The notes beneath the pieces are model-generated. The model saw only the letters and a program-made list of their open reading frames with translations. It searched no databases and had not been told where the DNA came from. From Flavobacterium sp. SUN046 (GTDB taxonomy: Bacteria > Bacteroidota > Bacteroidia > Flavobacteriales > Flavobacteriaceae), in contig NZ_JAPQNT010000002.1 in assembly GCF_028867965.1 (NCBI RefSeq), positions 186,001 to 250,000 of the forward strand: a DNA stretch of 64,000 nucleotides. The letters are read 5' to 3'. Shown here piece by piece: positions 16,877 to 25,527 of the stretch; within the stretch, counting starts at the first letter, position 1, and every line of letters begins with the position of its first letter. A program made the translations under genes and the position numbers.

Positions 16877-19800
16877 ATGAAAAAAATTATTGCCTTTTGC
16901 ATTCTGTTTGTCAATGTAGCTTTTGCACAAACAGCCGAAAAGAAAGTTTGGGATTTATTATTATCGAACAAACGTGATGAAGCTAGAAAACTTTTTGACA
17001 AAGAGCTAAAATCTAAAGAGGATTCTAATGTTGATTATCTTATTTTAGATGCAATGTTGGAATATGAAATGGGAAAAATGGCATTTGGCGATGAATATGT
17101 TTTAAAATTCATAAAAACATGTAAGCAAAGAGATTATTTGTATCCACTTTGGTACAAACCTTATATTATGGATAACCCAAATTCAAGTGGTTACAACGAT
17201 TATACCTATAAAAAAATAGATGAATTTGCTTCATCTGAAATTTTTTCAAACGATCCAATTGTAATTTATTTCAAAGCTGTTTGTGACAGAAAAAGAAAAA
17301 ATATAGAGGGTTTTAATGCGCAAATTAAAAAACTAAATGCAATTGAAGATTGGCAATATTGCGGTGTTTTTGAAAATTTAAACGATAGCGGTTTAGAAAC
17401 TGAATATGAACCTGAAATTTATGCTAAAAACGACAAACTTTTTGACGCTAATAGTAATGGTAAAATGGGCTGGTACATTCCAACAGATAAGCAACAAGAA
17501 GGATACCATTATTACACCAATGAGTCAGAATATGGTGATGGAATTATTTATTCGCAAGTTTTTGTAGACGCACCATCAGAAAAAGATGCTTATCTAAATT
17601 TTGGTACAAGTTCCTCTATAAAAATTTTCGTAAATGATGTTGAAATTTATGCCAATAATATGGCAGAACATACCGATTTGAATGCTTTTAGAGTAAAATT
17701 CAAATTACCAAAAGGAACTAATAGATTGTTAGTAAAATTTTCAACTGGTGCTAATAATGACAACTTTTTTCTTTCGTTAACCGATGAGAATAATGCTAAA
17801 TTTTCAGATGTTGTTATAGCTAACGCATACAAACCATACAATAAATCAACATTAGAGCAATTAAATCCTGTGGATGTAAATCCGTCATTTGAAAACTTTT
17901 TCAAAGATTTAATCGCTAAAAATCCGGATAATGTTTTATACAAAATTTTATTATTTGATTCTTATTCGAATAATAGTAAAAACGAAGAAGCAAATGATAT
18001 TATTGAAGAATTAATTAAGAAATATCCAAAATCTTCGTTGATTCAAGTAATGCAAATGACTAATTATTCAAGTAAAAAAGAAACGCAAAAAGTAGAAGAA
18101 ATTGCTAAAAATATGGAAGTTAATGATGAAAATTATTACTACAATATTTTAAATAAAATTCAAGATCAAGACTGGATGCGTACTTCTAATATTGTTGATT
18201 TAGAGAAATACCGCGAGAAAACTACTTTAATAAAATCAGATATGATTACAATATTATTTGATTTTATTTTGGCTTCAAGAAAATCAGATGTCAATTTGAT
18301 GCTCCAAAAAATTGACGAATTATTTGCCAAATCAGACAATAATGAGTTTTACATCACGACATTTTCTAGTATTTATGAGCAATTAAAAAACGATAAATCT
18401 AAAGTGATTTCAATGTTAGAAGACTTACTTTCTAAAAAAGAAAACCTAACAGCGTTAAACCAATTAAAGCGTTATTATAATGCTGCTAACCGCAAAGATG
18501 AAGTTCAAACAATGGTTCATGATGTGAGTAATCGTTATGCTTATTCTAATGATTTAAGAACCAATTATATTGAAATTCTTGACGATGATAAAAAATACAA
18601 TGAAGCATTAGTTGAGGTTGATAGAGCTTTATCTAATTTTCCGTATTCATTTTCATTGATGGAAAAGAAAGGTACAATTTATAATAATTTGAATAATCTA
18701 AAAGAAGCTGAGAAATTTTTCAGACAATCATTATCTCACAATTCTGGAAATAGTTCTTTACGAAAAAAATTATATGATATAACAAAAACACCAGATGAAA
18801 TTGAAGAAATTGCAACTAAAGATATATACAAATTAATCAAACAAAGACGCAATTCAACTTTAAAAGGTGATTTTGGAGTTACAACCTTATTAGATGAATA
18901 TATTGTAAATGTTTTGCCAGAAGGCGGCAGAAAATCTAAAGTTACTTTTTTATATGAAATCACTTCTGAAAAAGGAATTGAAGAAATGAAAGAATACGAT
19001 ATACAGTCGTACAGCAATAACGTTTTAAAATCTGAAATTGTTAAGCAAGACGGTTCAATTGTTCCTGCAGAAGAAGGCGATGGTAAGCTTGTTTTTACCG
19101 ATTTAAAAATTGGTGACGTACTTTACATTCAATATGAAAGATATGAAAATTCAACTGGACGATTTTACAAAGATTTTGATTTGTCATGTTATTTCAATAG
19201 TTATTATCCTGCTGTAGAAGCTATTTTTGGGTTTATATATCCGCAAGGAACAGAGTATATTTCCGATTTTATTAATGGCACAGTTCCATCAACTACCAAA
19301 AAAGTTAATAATAAAACGTGCATGATTTGGAAGCGTAGTAACGTTGCAGCAATGGCACTTAATGAAGCTTACGCACCAAATTTTAGTGATTTGACCAATA
19401 CTATACGAGTAAGTACCATTAAAACTTGGAAAGAAATTTCGAATTGGTATTCAGATTTAGTTAAGAAAAATTTAAAATTAGATAAGATTACGAAGAACAC
19501 CTTTGCAGAAATTTTCCCGAATGGAGTTGCAGGAATTTCGCAAGAAGAAATTGCAAAGAAAATTTATGCTTACATAGAAAATAACATTAAATACAGTTCG
19601 TTAGATTTTAGACAAAGCGGTTATGTTCCTCAAAAACCATCAAAAACGATTACTACTAAACTTGGTGATTGTAAAGATGTTTCAACATTATTTGTAGCAT
19701 TATCTGAACTTGCAGGATTAAAAGCTAACTTAGTTTTGGTTACAACTAACGATAACGGATTTACATCAATGTTACTTCCGTCAAACGATTTTAATCATTG

Positions 19801-20623
19801 TATTGTTAAGGTCAAAATAGATGATAAAGATTATTTTTTAGAATTAACCGATAAATATCTTCCGTTTAGAGCTTTGCCGAGTAGTTTGTATCATGCAAAT
19901 GCATTAGTAATTTCGTTTGATAAAGCCGAAAATGAAAAATCTAAAATCATATCAATTCCATTTGATAATGCATTAAAAAATACGGCTACTGCTTTATCGG
20001 TAATTACAATTGATGATAAATCTAAAAATTTCGTAACAACTTTTAAAGTTCAAGGTGCCAATAAATCCTATTATAATGAGTTGTTTTCAGATGCTACTAC
20101 AGAAGATGTTAGAAAGAAAAAATTTGAAGAAGATTACAATGCTAAGCTTAAAAAAGTTGTGACATTGCAATCATCTAAAGTTGTTAAAAATGAAATGTTT
20201 GATAAAGACATTACTTTTGAAACCCAATTTAATATTTCTGAACGTCTTCAAACGGTTGGAAATTTAAAAATAACAGATATTCCGTTTTTAGATAAAGTAT
20301 ATACAAGAGATATTATTGCTTTAGAAACTAGAAAATATGATATTGATTATTTTAGTTATGAAACTAGTAATGAATATCAATCAGAAATAATTTTGAACAT
20401 TCCAGCAGATAAGAAATTTACCGAAATTCCTGAAAGTAAAACATTCACATTTAAAGGTCATAAATATCAAATAACTTTTGAGCAATTAAAACCTAACTCA
20501 TTGAAAGTTACTAGAACAGTTGCTTTAACTTGGGACAATATTACAACTGCAGAATATGCCGATTATAAGAAATATGTAGACGATGTGATTGCTGCCGAAG
20601 AACAAATTGTTGGATTTAAGTAA
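16877..20623 (+). CDS. Secreted DUF3857/transglutaminase-like protein with TPR-type repeats
   Basis: A Sec signal peptide (MKKIIAFCILFVNVAFAQ) is followed by about 640 residues of helical TPR-like repeats with an embedded beta segment (about 200-300). A DUF3857-like beta domain (about 665-830) and a transglutaminase-like domain follow, with Cys932 in GDCKDVSTLF and a following conserved His near NHCIVKV and Asp in LELTD. The C-terminal 200 residues are beta-rich. At 1248 residues it is about twice the usual two-domain DUF3857-transglutaminase protein because of the N-terminal repeats. Periplasmic or outer-membrane protein processing or cross-linking is possible; the substrate is unknown. It is separated from the next gene by 7 bases. 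Confidence 0.87.
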   Translation: MKKIIAFCILFVNVAFAQTAEKKVWDLLLSNKRDEARKLFDKELKSKEDSNVDYLILDAMLEYEMGKMAFGDEYVLKFIKTCKQRDYLYPLWYKPYIMDNPNSSGYNDYTYKKIDEFASSEIFSNDPIVIYFKAVCDRKRKNIEGFNAQIKKLNAIEDWQYCGVFENLNDSGLETEYEPEIYAKNDKLFDANSNGKMGWYIPTDKQQEGYHYYTNESEYGDGIIYSQVFVDAPSEKDAYLNFGTSSSIKIFVNDVEIYANNMAEHTDLNAFRVKFKLPKGTNRLLVKFSTGANNDNFFLSLTDENNAKFSDVVIANAYKPYNKSTLEQLNPVDVNPSFENFFKDLIAKNPDNVLYKILLFDSYSNNSKNEEANDIIEELIKKYPKSSLIQVMQMTNYSSKKETQKVEEIAKNMEVNDENYYYNILNKIQDQDWMRTSNIVDLEKYREKTTLIKSDMITILFDFILASRKSDVNLMLQKIDELFAKSDNNEFYITTFSSIYEQLKNDKSKVISMLEDLLSKKENLTALNQLKRYYNAANRKDEVQTMVHDVSNRYAYSNDLRTNYIEILDDDKKYNEALVEVDRALSNFPYSFSLMEKKGTIYNNLNNLKEAEKFFRQSLSHNSGNSSLRKKLYDITKTPDEIEEIATKDIYKLIKQRRNSTLKGDFGVTTLLDEYIVNVLPEGGRKSKVTFLYEITSEKGIEEMKEYDIQSYSNNVLKSEIVKQDGSIVPAEEGDGKLVFTDLKIGDVLYIQYERYENSTGRFYKDFDLSCYFNSYYPAVEAIFGFIYPQGTEYISDFINGTVPSTTKKVNNKTCMIWKRSNVAAMALNEAYAPNFSDLTNTIRVSTIKTWKEISNWYSDLVKKNLKLDKITKNTFAEIFPNGVAGISQEEIAKKIYAYIENNIKYSSLDFRQSGYVPQKPSKTITTKLGDCKDVSTLFVALSELAGLKANLVLVTTNDNGFTSMLLPSNDFNHCIVKVKIDDKDYFLELTDKYLPFRALPSSLYHANALVISFDKAENEKSKIISIPFDNALKNTATALSVITIDDKSKNFVTTFKVQGANKSYYNELFSDATTEDVRKKKFEEDYNAKLKKVVTLQSSKVVKNEMFDKDITFETQFNISERLQTVGNLKITDIPFLDKVYTRDIIALETRKYDIDYFSYETSNEYQSEIILNIPADKKFTEIPESKTFTFKGHKYQITFEQLKPNSLKVTRTVALTWDNITTAEYADYKKYVDDVIAAEEQIVGFK

Positions 20624-20630
20624 TTAAAAT

Positions 20631-21911
20631 ATGAAACAATTATTAGGATTTTTCTTGTTGCCAATTTTTGCATTCTCACAAGGATACACAAGCTATTTTA
20701 CAGGAAATGCAACTAATATTACAACAAATACCGAGTTTGGTGTATGCATGATGGGCGGTGCTACAGAACATGATAATGCAATGCGATAGTTGTTGCAAAA
20801 AGCCAATGGTGGTGATGTCGTTGTACTTCGAAGTACTGGAAGCAATGGTTACAATGATTACTTATATTCTCAATTGGGGATTACTGTAAATTCTGTTGAG
20901 ACTATTGTGATTACTTCGGCTGCTGGAGCTATCAATCCTTATGTTCTTAATAAAGTTGCCAATGCAGAGATGATTTGGTTTGCTGGTGGTGATCAATTTA
21001 ATTATGTTTCATATTTCAAAAACAATGCATTAGAAGATTTGATTAATTTACATGCTACAACTAAACATGCGCCAATTGGTGGTACAAGTGCTGGAATGGC
21101 AATTTTAGGAAATAATTATTTTTCTGCTCAAAATGGTTCTATTACATCGGCTCAAGCTTTAACAAATCCGTATGCAAGTAATGCTACTTTAGGTCATAAT
21201 GATTTTCTTGCAATACCATTTATGACTGATTTAATTACAGATACTCATTATGATAATCCTGATAGAAAAGGACGTCAATCATCATTTTTGGCTCGTTTGA
21301 AAACTGATTATGGAGTTGTTCCAAAAGGAATTGCTTGTAATGAATATGTAGCTGTTTGTATAGGTAACGATGGTATTGCACATGTTTATGGCGATTATCC
21401 AAATTACCAAGAATTTGCTTATTTCATTCAACCCAATTGTGATGCAGCTAATTTGGTAGAAAATTGTCAATCTGGACAAGCTTTAACTTGGAATTTTGGC
21501 GGTCAAGCATTAAAAGTTTATAAAGTTCCTGGAACAATGAATGGAACCAATACTTTCGATGTAAATAATTGGCAAAACGCTATTGGTTCTGGTGGAAGTT
21601 GGGAAAACTGGTCAGTTAATAATGGTATTTTTTCATCAGTTACGAGCACAGCTCCAAATTGTTTATTGAATAATCAAGAATTTGAGGCAGTTAATTTTAC
21701 AATTTCACCTAATCCAGTAACTGATTTTTTTGCAATTGATGCTACGGAAACTGCACAAATTTCAATTTATGATGTTCACGGACAATTTATTAAACAATCT
21801 TATTTAGGTAATTCAAATAGTATTAGTACTAGTGAATTATCTAAAGGAATTTACTTTGTTAAAATTGAAGATAATGAAAAACAGGCAGTCAAGAAAATCA
21901 TTAAATTATAA
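20631..21911 (+). pseudogene. Cyanophycinase-like (peptidase S51) T9SS-secreted protein, interrupted by a TAG codon
   Basis: A frame opens at ATG 20631 with a signal peptide (MKQLLGFFLLPIFAFSQ) and the S51 N-terminal motif MMGGATEHDNAMR, then meets TAG at 20787-20789, after which the frame continues for 373 codons: GGDVVVLRSTGSNGYNDY, MIWFAGGDQFNY, the nucleophile Ser in GGTSAGMAILG, and a T9SS sorting domain (FTISPNPVTDFF ... LSKGIYFVKI). In homologues I recall a Trp at the position of the stop, so TGG to TAG is the likely change. The downstream part alone lacks the signal peptide and the first catalytic-core strand, so it cannot be functional by itself. Either a real pseudogene, a sequencing error or a read-through case. 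Confidence 0.88.
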
Positions 21912-21916
21912 AAATC

Positions 21917-21944
21917 AAACCCACTGAAAAGTGGGTTTTTTATT
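21917..21944. terminator. Bidirectional terminator between convergent genes
   Basis: AAACCCACT/AGTGGGTTT stem with GAAA loop followed by a T run on the plus strand; on the minus strand the stem is followed by GATTTTTATA. It overlaps the stop region of the Fic gene. Confidence 0.88.
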
Positions 21945-22989
21945 GTTTAATAATATCTAAATAACGTTCTAAACATTCTTTTTCATTTTGGGCAATAAAT
22001 AAAAGAAAGTCTTCTTTGTTGCCTGATGATTGAACTGTTTCTAATGCTTGATAGTATTTCATTCTTGATTCATAATCACCTTTAATATTGGCAATTACAT
22101 AGCCGTTTTGTAATAAAATAAGATTCATTACTAATCTTGAAGCTCTACCATTTCCATCAATAAATGGATGAATTGTCACTAATCGTTCGTGCATTTCAGC
22201 AGCTAGAATTACAGGATGTAGCTTGCTCTTATTTTCTTCAAACCAAATAAAATAGTCTTCCATTTCTTTTGGAACTATAAAAGGTTGTGGTGGCATGTGA
22301 CTACTTCCTTTAATCATGACTTGAACACGACGATATCTTCCTGCGTCTTCTGGAATAATTCCTCTCAAAATCAAATTATGAATTGACAATACTTCTCTTT
22401 CATTTAATGGAAAATTTCGTTCCATTAGTTGTTTTATATAGCCAATTGCTTCAACGTGATTAATTGCTTCTAAATGCTCTCGCATGCTTTTTCCAGAAAT
22501 TGTCAATCCTTCATTGATAACTAAATCAGTTTCACGAAGCGTAAGTGTATTTCCTTCAATTCTATTGCTTTCAAATGTATATTCAAGTTCTAATGCTTGT
22601 ACAATTCTAAAACTATCAAATTGACGAAACTCATTCAATTTAGATTTTAAAACATCAATTTCATCAAGTATTGATTGCAAGTTTTTTGAAAGTGATTTTC
22701 TAACAAAACTGGTATTGTATTTAATTTGCTCTTCGGCTAATACCATTGCTTGTAAAGCTAATCTATCATCACCAATTTCATACAGTATTTTCTCTTTAAG
22801 CCATGCAACCATTAAAGTTTCATAATCTATTTCTAAGGCTTGAGCTAATTTTGCAACTTGTTCTCGAGTTGGTTTTCTTAATCCTGTTTCAAATTTACTA
22901 ATCAATGCTTGATCAATACCTAAAAGTTGTGCTAACTCTCTAGTTTTTAAACCTTTTTCTTCTCGTGCATTTTTTAGTAAGAATTTCAT
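21940..22989 (-). CDS. Fic-domain protein (AMPylase-type) with N-terminal XRE HTH
   Basis: The ATG at 22989 is preferred; it begins just before the HTH (LLKNAREEKGLKTRELAQLL ... IDQALISKFETGLRKP, residues about 1-55). The Fic core has HPFIDGNGRASR with catalytic His at about residue 274, matching HxFxDGNGRxxR, and an N-terminal inhibitory motif SNRIEGN (S/T-x3-E-G/N, class II), so the enzyme should be self-inhibited. Fic proteins transfer AMP (sometimes other groups) to Ser/Thr/Tyr of targets. The HTH suggests DNA binding and autoregulation. No separate antitoxin gene is next to it. Confidence 0.92.
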   Translation of the reverse strand: MKFLLKNAREEKGLKTRELAQLLGIDQALISKFETGLRKPTREQVAKLAQALEIDYETLMVAWLKEKILYEIGDDRLALQAMVLAEEQIKYNTSFVRKSLSKNLQSILDEIDVLKSKLNEFRQFDSFRIVQALELEYTFESNRIEGNTLTLRETDLVINEGLTISGKSMREHLEAINHVEAIGYIKQLMERNFPLNEREVLSIHNLILRGIIPEDAGRYRRVQVMIKGSSHMPPQPFIVPKEMEDYFIWFEENKSKLHPVILAAEMHERLVTIHPFIDGNGRASRLVMNLILLQNGYVIANIKGDYESRMKYYQALETVQSSGNKEDFLLFIAQNEKECLERYLDIIKQ

Positions 22990-23069
22990 TTTTTTTATTC
23001 TTTTTATTGTCTTGACAAATTTAGTCATAAAAAAACACAAATTTACTATTAATCAATATTTTTTTAATT

Positions 23070-23528
23070 TTAATTAAATTCTTTTTTGATTCGAGCTAAA
23101 TCGCGTTTGGTATCATTCTCTTTTAATGATTCGCGTTTATCGTATGTTTTTTTACCTCTACAAAGTCCAATTTCAAGTTTTGCAAGACCTTTTTCATTTG
23201 TAAATAATCGTAAAGGAATAATTGTTAGTCCTTTAGTATCAACACTTTTTTCTAATGATTTTAGTTCTCTTTTATTTAGAAGTAGTTTTCTTTCGCTTCG
23301 AGATTTATGGTTAAATTGATTTCCAAAAGCATATTCTTCTATAGAAGTATTGATGGCAAAAAGTTCGCCTGACTCATTAAATTCGCAAAAACTTTCAGTG
23401 ATATTTGCTTTTCCTAATCGTATGGATTTTATCTCAGTTCCAGTTAAAACAATTCCAGCAGAATAGGTTTCGATTATTTCGTAATCAAATCTTGCTCGTT
23501 TGTTAAGTATGTTGGCTGTTTTTATCAT
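23070..23528 (-). CDS. smpB: SsrA-binding protein SmpB
   Basis: 152 residues, normal length. NKRARFDYEIIETYSAGIVL, GTEIKSIRLGKANITESFC and the C-terminal tail GKKTYDKRESLKENDTKRDL are diagnostic. It binds tmRNA and rescues stalled ribosomes. The tmRNA gene itself was not found in this window. It lies upstream of the Fic gene on the same strand with an 80-base gap. Confidence 0.98.
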   Translation of the reverse strand: MIKTANILNKRARFDYEIIETYSAGIVLTGTEIKSIRLGKANITESFCEFNESGELFAINTSIEEYAFGNQFNHKSRSERKLLLNKRELKSLEKSVDTKGLTIIPLRLFTNEKGLAKLEIGLCRGKKTYDKRESLKENDTKRDLARIKKEFN

Positions 23529-23619
23529 TCAATGGCAAATGTAATAACAAAATAATGAAACTAAAAACAGATTATAATTTTGTTACGTTTCAAATAGTGA
23601 AAAAATCAATGCTATTAAA

Positions 23620-23651
23620 TTGTGATTTATTTGATAAATTTATTAAATTCG
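23620..23651 (+). promoter_or_regulatory. Candidate promoter of the subtilase gene
   Basis: TTG at 23620-23622 is separated by 21 bases from TAAATTCG at 23644-23651, one mismatch from the TANNTTTG box. The start codon follows 27 bases later. Confidence 0.45.
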
Positions 23652-23678
23652 TAAAATCAAACCAACAAAACCAATAAC

Positions 23679-25178
23679 ATGTCAAAAAAAATCTTAAAAT
23701 TATTAATTTTATCTTTATTCGTATTGGCATCTTGCTCTAAAGACGAATCATTTGAAGAAATCACAATTAATCCAGCACAAAAAGAGCCTTTAACAGCGCA
23801 ACAAATTAATGCTCAAATTGATGAAGCCATCACTACAACTGGTACTTTTAATTGGAAGAATGCCTCAAGTCAGTTATTATGGAGTGCTGCTTACCGTGGA
23901 AATTTTATAATCACAATCGGATTTGGAACATCAAGTTCTGATTTTGATAGATCGAAGTCGAATACTAATTTAAAAATGCAAACTGATTTATTAAATACAA
24001 TTGCTTTTTATGAAGGAAAATCTAAAGATCAAGTATTGCTTGCAAGTGATCAATATCTAAATTTGATTGATGTTTATGTTGAAAAACAAGAAACAATTAT
24101 TGCATTAAGAAAAAGTGGTTATATTCGATATATTGAACCCGGAGATTATAAATATTTTGCTAATTCAGGAACCGAAAAATCATCAGTTACCTCTTCTGGA
24201 TGCGGATTTGAATCTGAAAATTTAAGCACTGCTGATTATACAACGGTAGCTCCAAATGCTAAAGTGCCTTGGACTTTTTATCAACATAATATTCCAAGCG
24301 CATGGAATGTATCAACAGGAAGCGGAATCACAATTGGAATCGTCGATACTGGAGTTTCTCCAAATCAATCACTTTTAGGTGCTAATTTTAATGATGGTTT
24401 ATCGTCAGGAAGAACCATCCAAAAATATGGTGTTTATGTAGATTCTATTTGGCCTTGGAGTACAGGAACTGATGGACCAAATGATCAATGCGGTCATGGA
24501 ACAAGTATGTCGTCTGTAGCGGCAGCGCCAAGAAATTCTAGAGGTGGGCCAGTTGGAGTTGCATACAATTCTAATTTAATTGTCTATCGTGCTGCATCAA
24601 ATGTGGTTTTAGATGGTTATCACGAGCAAAATGGTGTAAAAAATGCTTTTACAGCTTTAGGAAATAATGCAAATGTTAAAATTATTTCAATGTCAATGGG
24701 ATATATTTTTTCAGTCGGAAAAATAGAAGATGGTGTAAAATATGCCTACGGAAAAGGGAAATTAATATTCTGCGCAGGCGGAACTTCAACTAGTTTTACA
24801 ACTTTTGTAGGTGTAATTTTTCCAGCTTGGATGCCCGAAACTGTAGCTGTTACTGGTGTAATCGAAGGCACATCAACCCAAAAATGTGATGTCTGTCATA
24901 CGGGAAGTAAAATTGATTTTACAGTTCAAATGCAACGCTCAGCATCAGGAAATACTGTTCCAGTTGAAAGTTACTACGAAGGTTTAAATGATTATGTTGG
25001 AGGTTCATCTGTAGCAACAGCAACTACTGCAGGAATTGCTGCCTTAGTTTGGGCAAAAAATCCAACATGGACAAGAGATCAGGTTTTAACTAAAATGAAA
25101 CAATCTGCAAGTTTATATCCAAATAAAAATCCTGAATATGGTTACGGAAATGTAAATGCATATTTAGCAGTTCAATAA
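23679..25178 (+). CDS. Subtilisin-like serine protease (S8) lipoprotein
   Basis: The lipobox in LFVLASCSKDE places the protein on the outer membrane or periplasmic leaflet. The catalytic triad is visible: Asp223 (GIVDTGVSP), His273 (CGHGTSMSS) and Ser444 (GGSSVATATTAGIAALVW). Residues about 30-160 form a propeptide-like region. A CDVCHTGSK segment (about residue 407) between His and Ser carries two Cys. There is no T9SS sorting domain, unlike many flavobacterial subtilases. A terminator follows. Confidence 0.93.
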   Translation: MSKKILKLLILSLFVLASCSKDESFEEITINPAQKEPLTAQQINAQIDEAITTTGTFNWKNASSQLLWSAAYRGNFIITIGFGTSSSDFDRSKSNTNLKMQTDLLNTIAFYEGKSKDQVLLASDQYLNLIDVYVEKQETIIALRKSGYIRYIEPGDYKYFANSGTEKSSVTSSGCGFESENLSTADYTTVAPNAKVPWTFYQHNIPSAWNVSTGSGITIGIVDTGVSPNQSLLGANFNDGLSSGRTIQKYGVYVDSIWPWSTGTDGPNDQCGHGTSMSSVAAAPRNSRGGPVGVAYNSNLIVYRAASNVVLDGYHEQNGVKNAFTALGNNANVKIISMSMGYIFSVGKIEDGVKYAYGKGKLIFCAGGTSTSFTTFVGVIFPAWMPETVAVTGVIEGTSTQKCDVCHTGSKIDFTVQMQRSASGNTVPVESYYEGLNDYVGGSSVATATTAGIAALVWAKNPTWTRDQVLTKMKQSASLYPNKNPEYGYGNVNAYLAVQ

Positions 25179-25198
25179 TCTAATTTCAAAAACAATAA

Positions 25199-25233
25199 TA
25201 AGCCGTCAAGAGTTAATTTTGATGGCTTTTTTA
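25199..25233 (+). terminator. Terminator after the subtilase gene
   Basis: AAGCCGTCAA and TTTTGATGGCTT form a stem (one G-T pair) with a short AT-rich loop, followed by six T residues. Confidence 0.8.
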
Positions 25234-25255
25234 GTGTAAATAATTTTCGAATGAA

Positions 25256-25263
25256 TACTTTTG
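25256..25263 (+). promoter_or_regulatory. Candidate -7 box (TACTTTTG), nearly leaderless
   Basis: TACTTTTG fits TANNTTTG and ends four bases before the ATG at 25268. Transcription starting at the usual distance would begin at or beside the start codon. Confidence 0.4.
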
Positions 25264-25267
25264 TAAG

Positions 25268-25492
25268 ATGGAAAATAACAAACCCAAAGATCCGCTACAC
25301 GGAATCACACTTCAAAAAATTGTAGAACAACTAGAAGCATTTTACGGATTTGATACTTTAGGAGAATTAATTAATATTAAATGTTTTAACGATAATCCGA
25401 GTGTAAAATCAAGCTTGACTTTCCTTCGTAAAACAGAATGGGCTCGTAAAAAAGTAGAACAATTATACATTAGAACTTTACCAAAATTATAA
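25268..25492 (+). CDS. VF530-family small DNA-binding protein (DUF2132)
   Basis: 74 residues, normal for the family; DPLHGITLQKIVEQLEAFYG, then CFNDNPSVKSSLTFLRKTEW and ARKKVEQLYI are the family blocks. The fold binds DNA in the characterised Vibrio member; the physiological role is not known. It stands alone, convergent with the membrane protein gene at 25528. Confidence 0.92.
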   Translation: MENNKPKDPLHGITLQKIVEQLEAFYGFDTLGELINIKCFNDNPSVKSSLTFLRKTEWARKKVEQLYIRTLPKL

Positions 25493-25527
25493 AAGAAAAC
25501 CCTCTCGATTTGAATGGTTTTATTGTT

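Noticed and set aside
20790..21911. A separate gene starting with TTG at 20790
   Set aside because: It would begin in the middle of the S51 core without a signal peptide although it ends in a T9SS sorting domain; the frame upstream of the stop supplies the missing parts.
25496..25521. AAAACC/GGTTTT hairpin between VF530 and the membrane protein gene as a terminator
   Set aside because: The stem is six base pairs with a fourteen-base loop and no T run on the plus strand; too weak to list as a feature.
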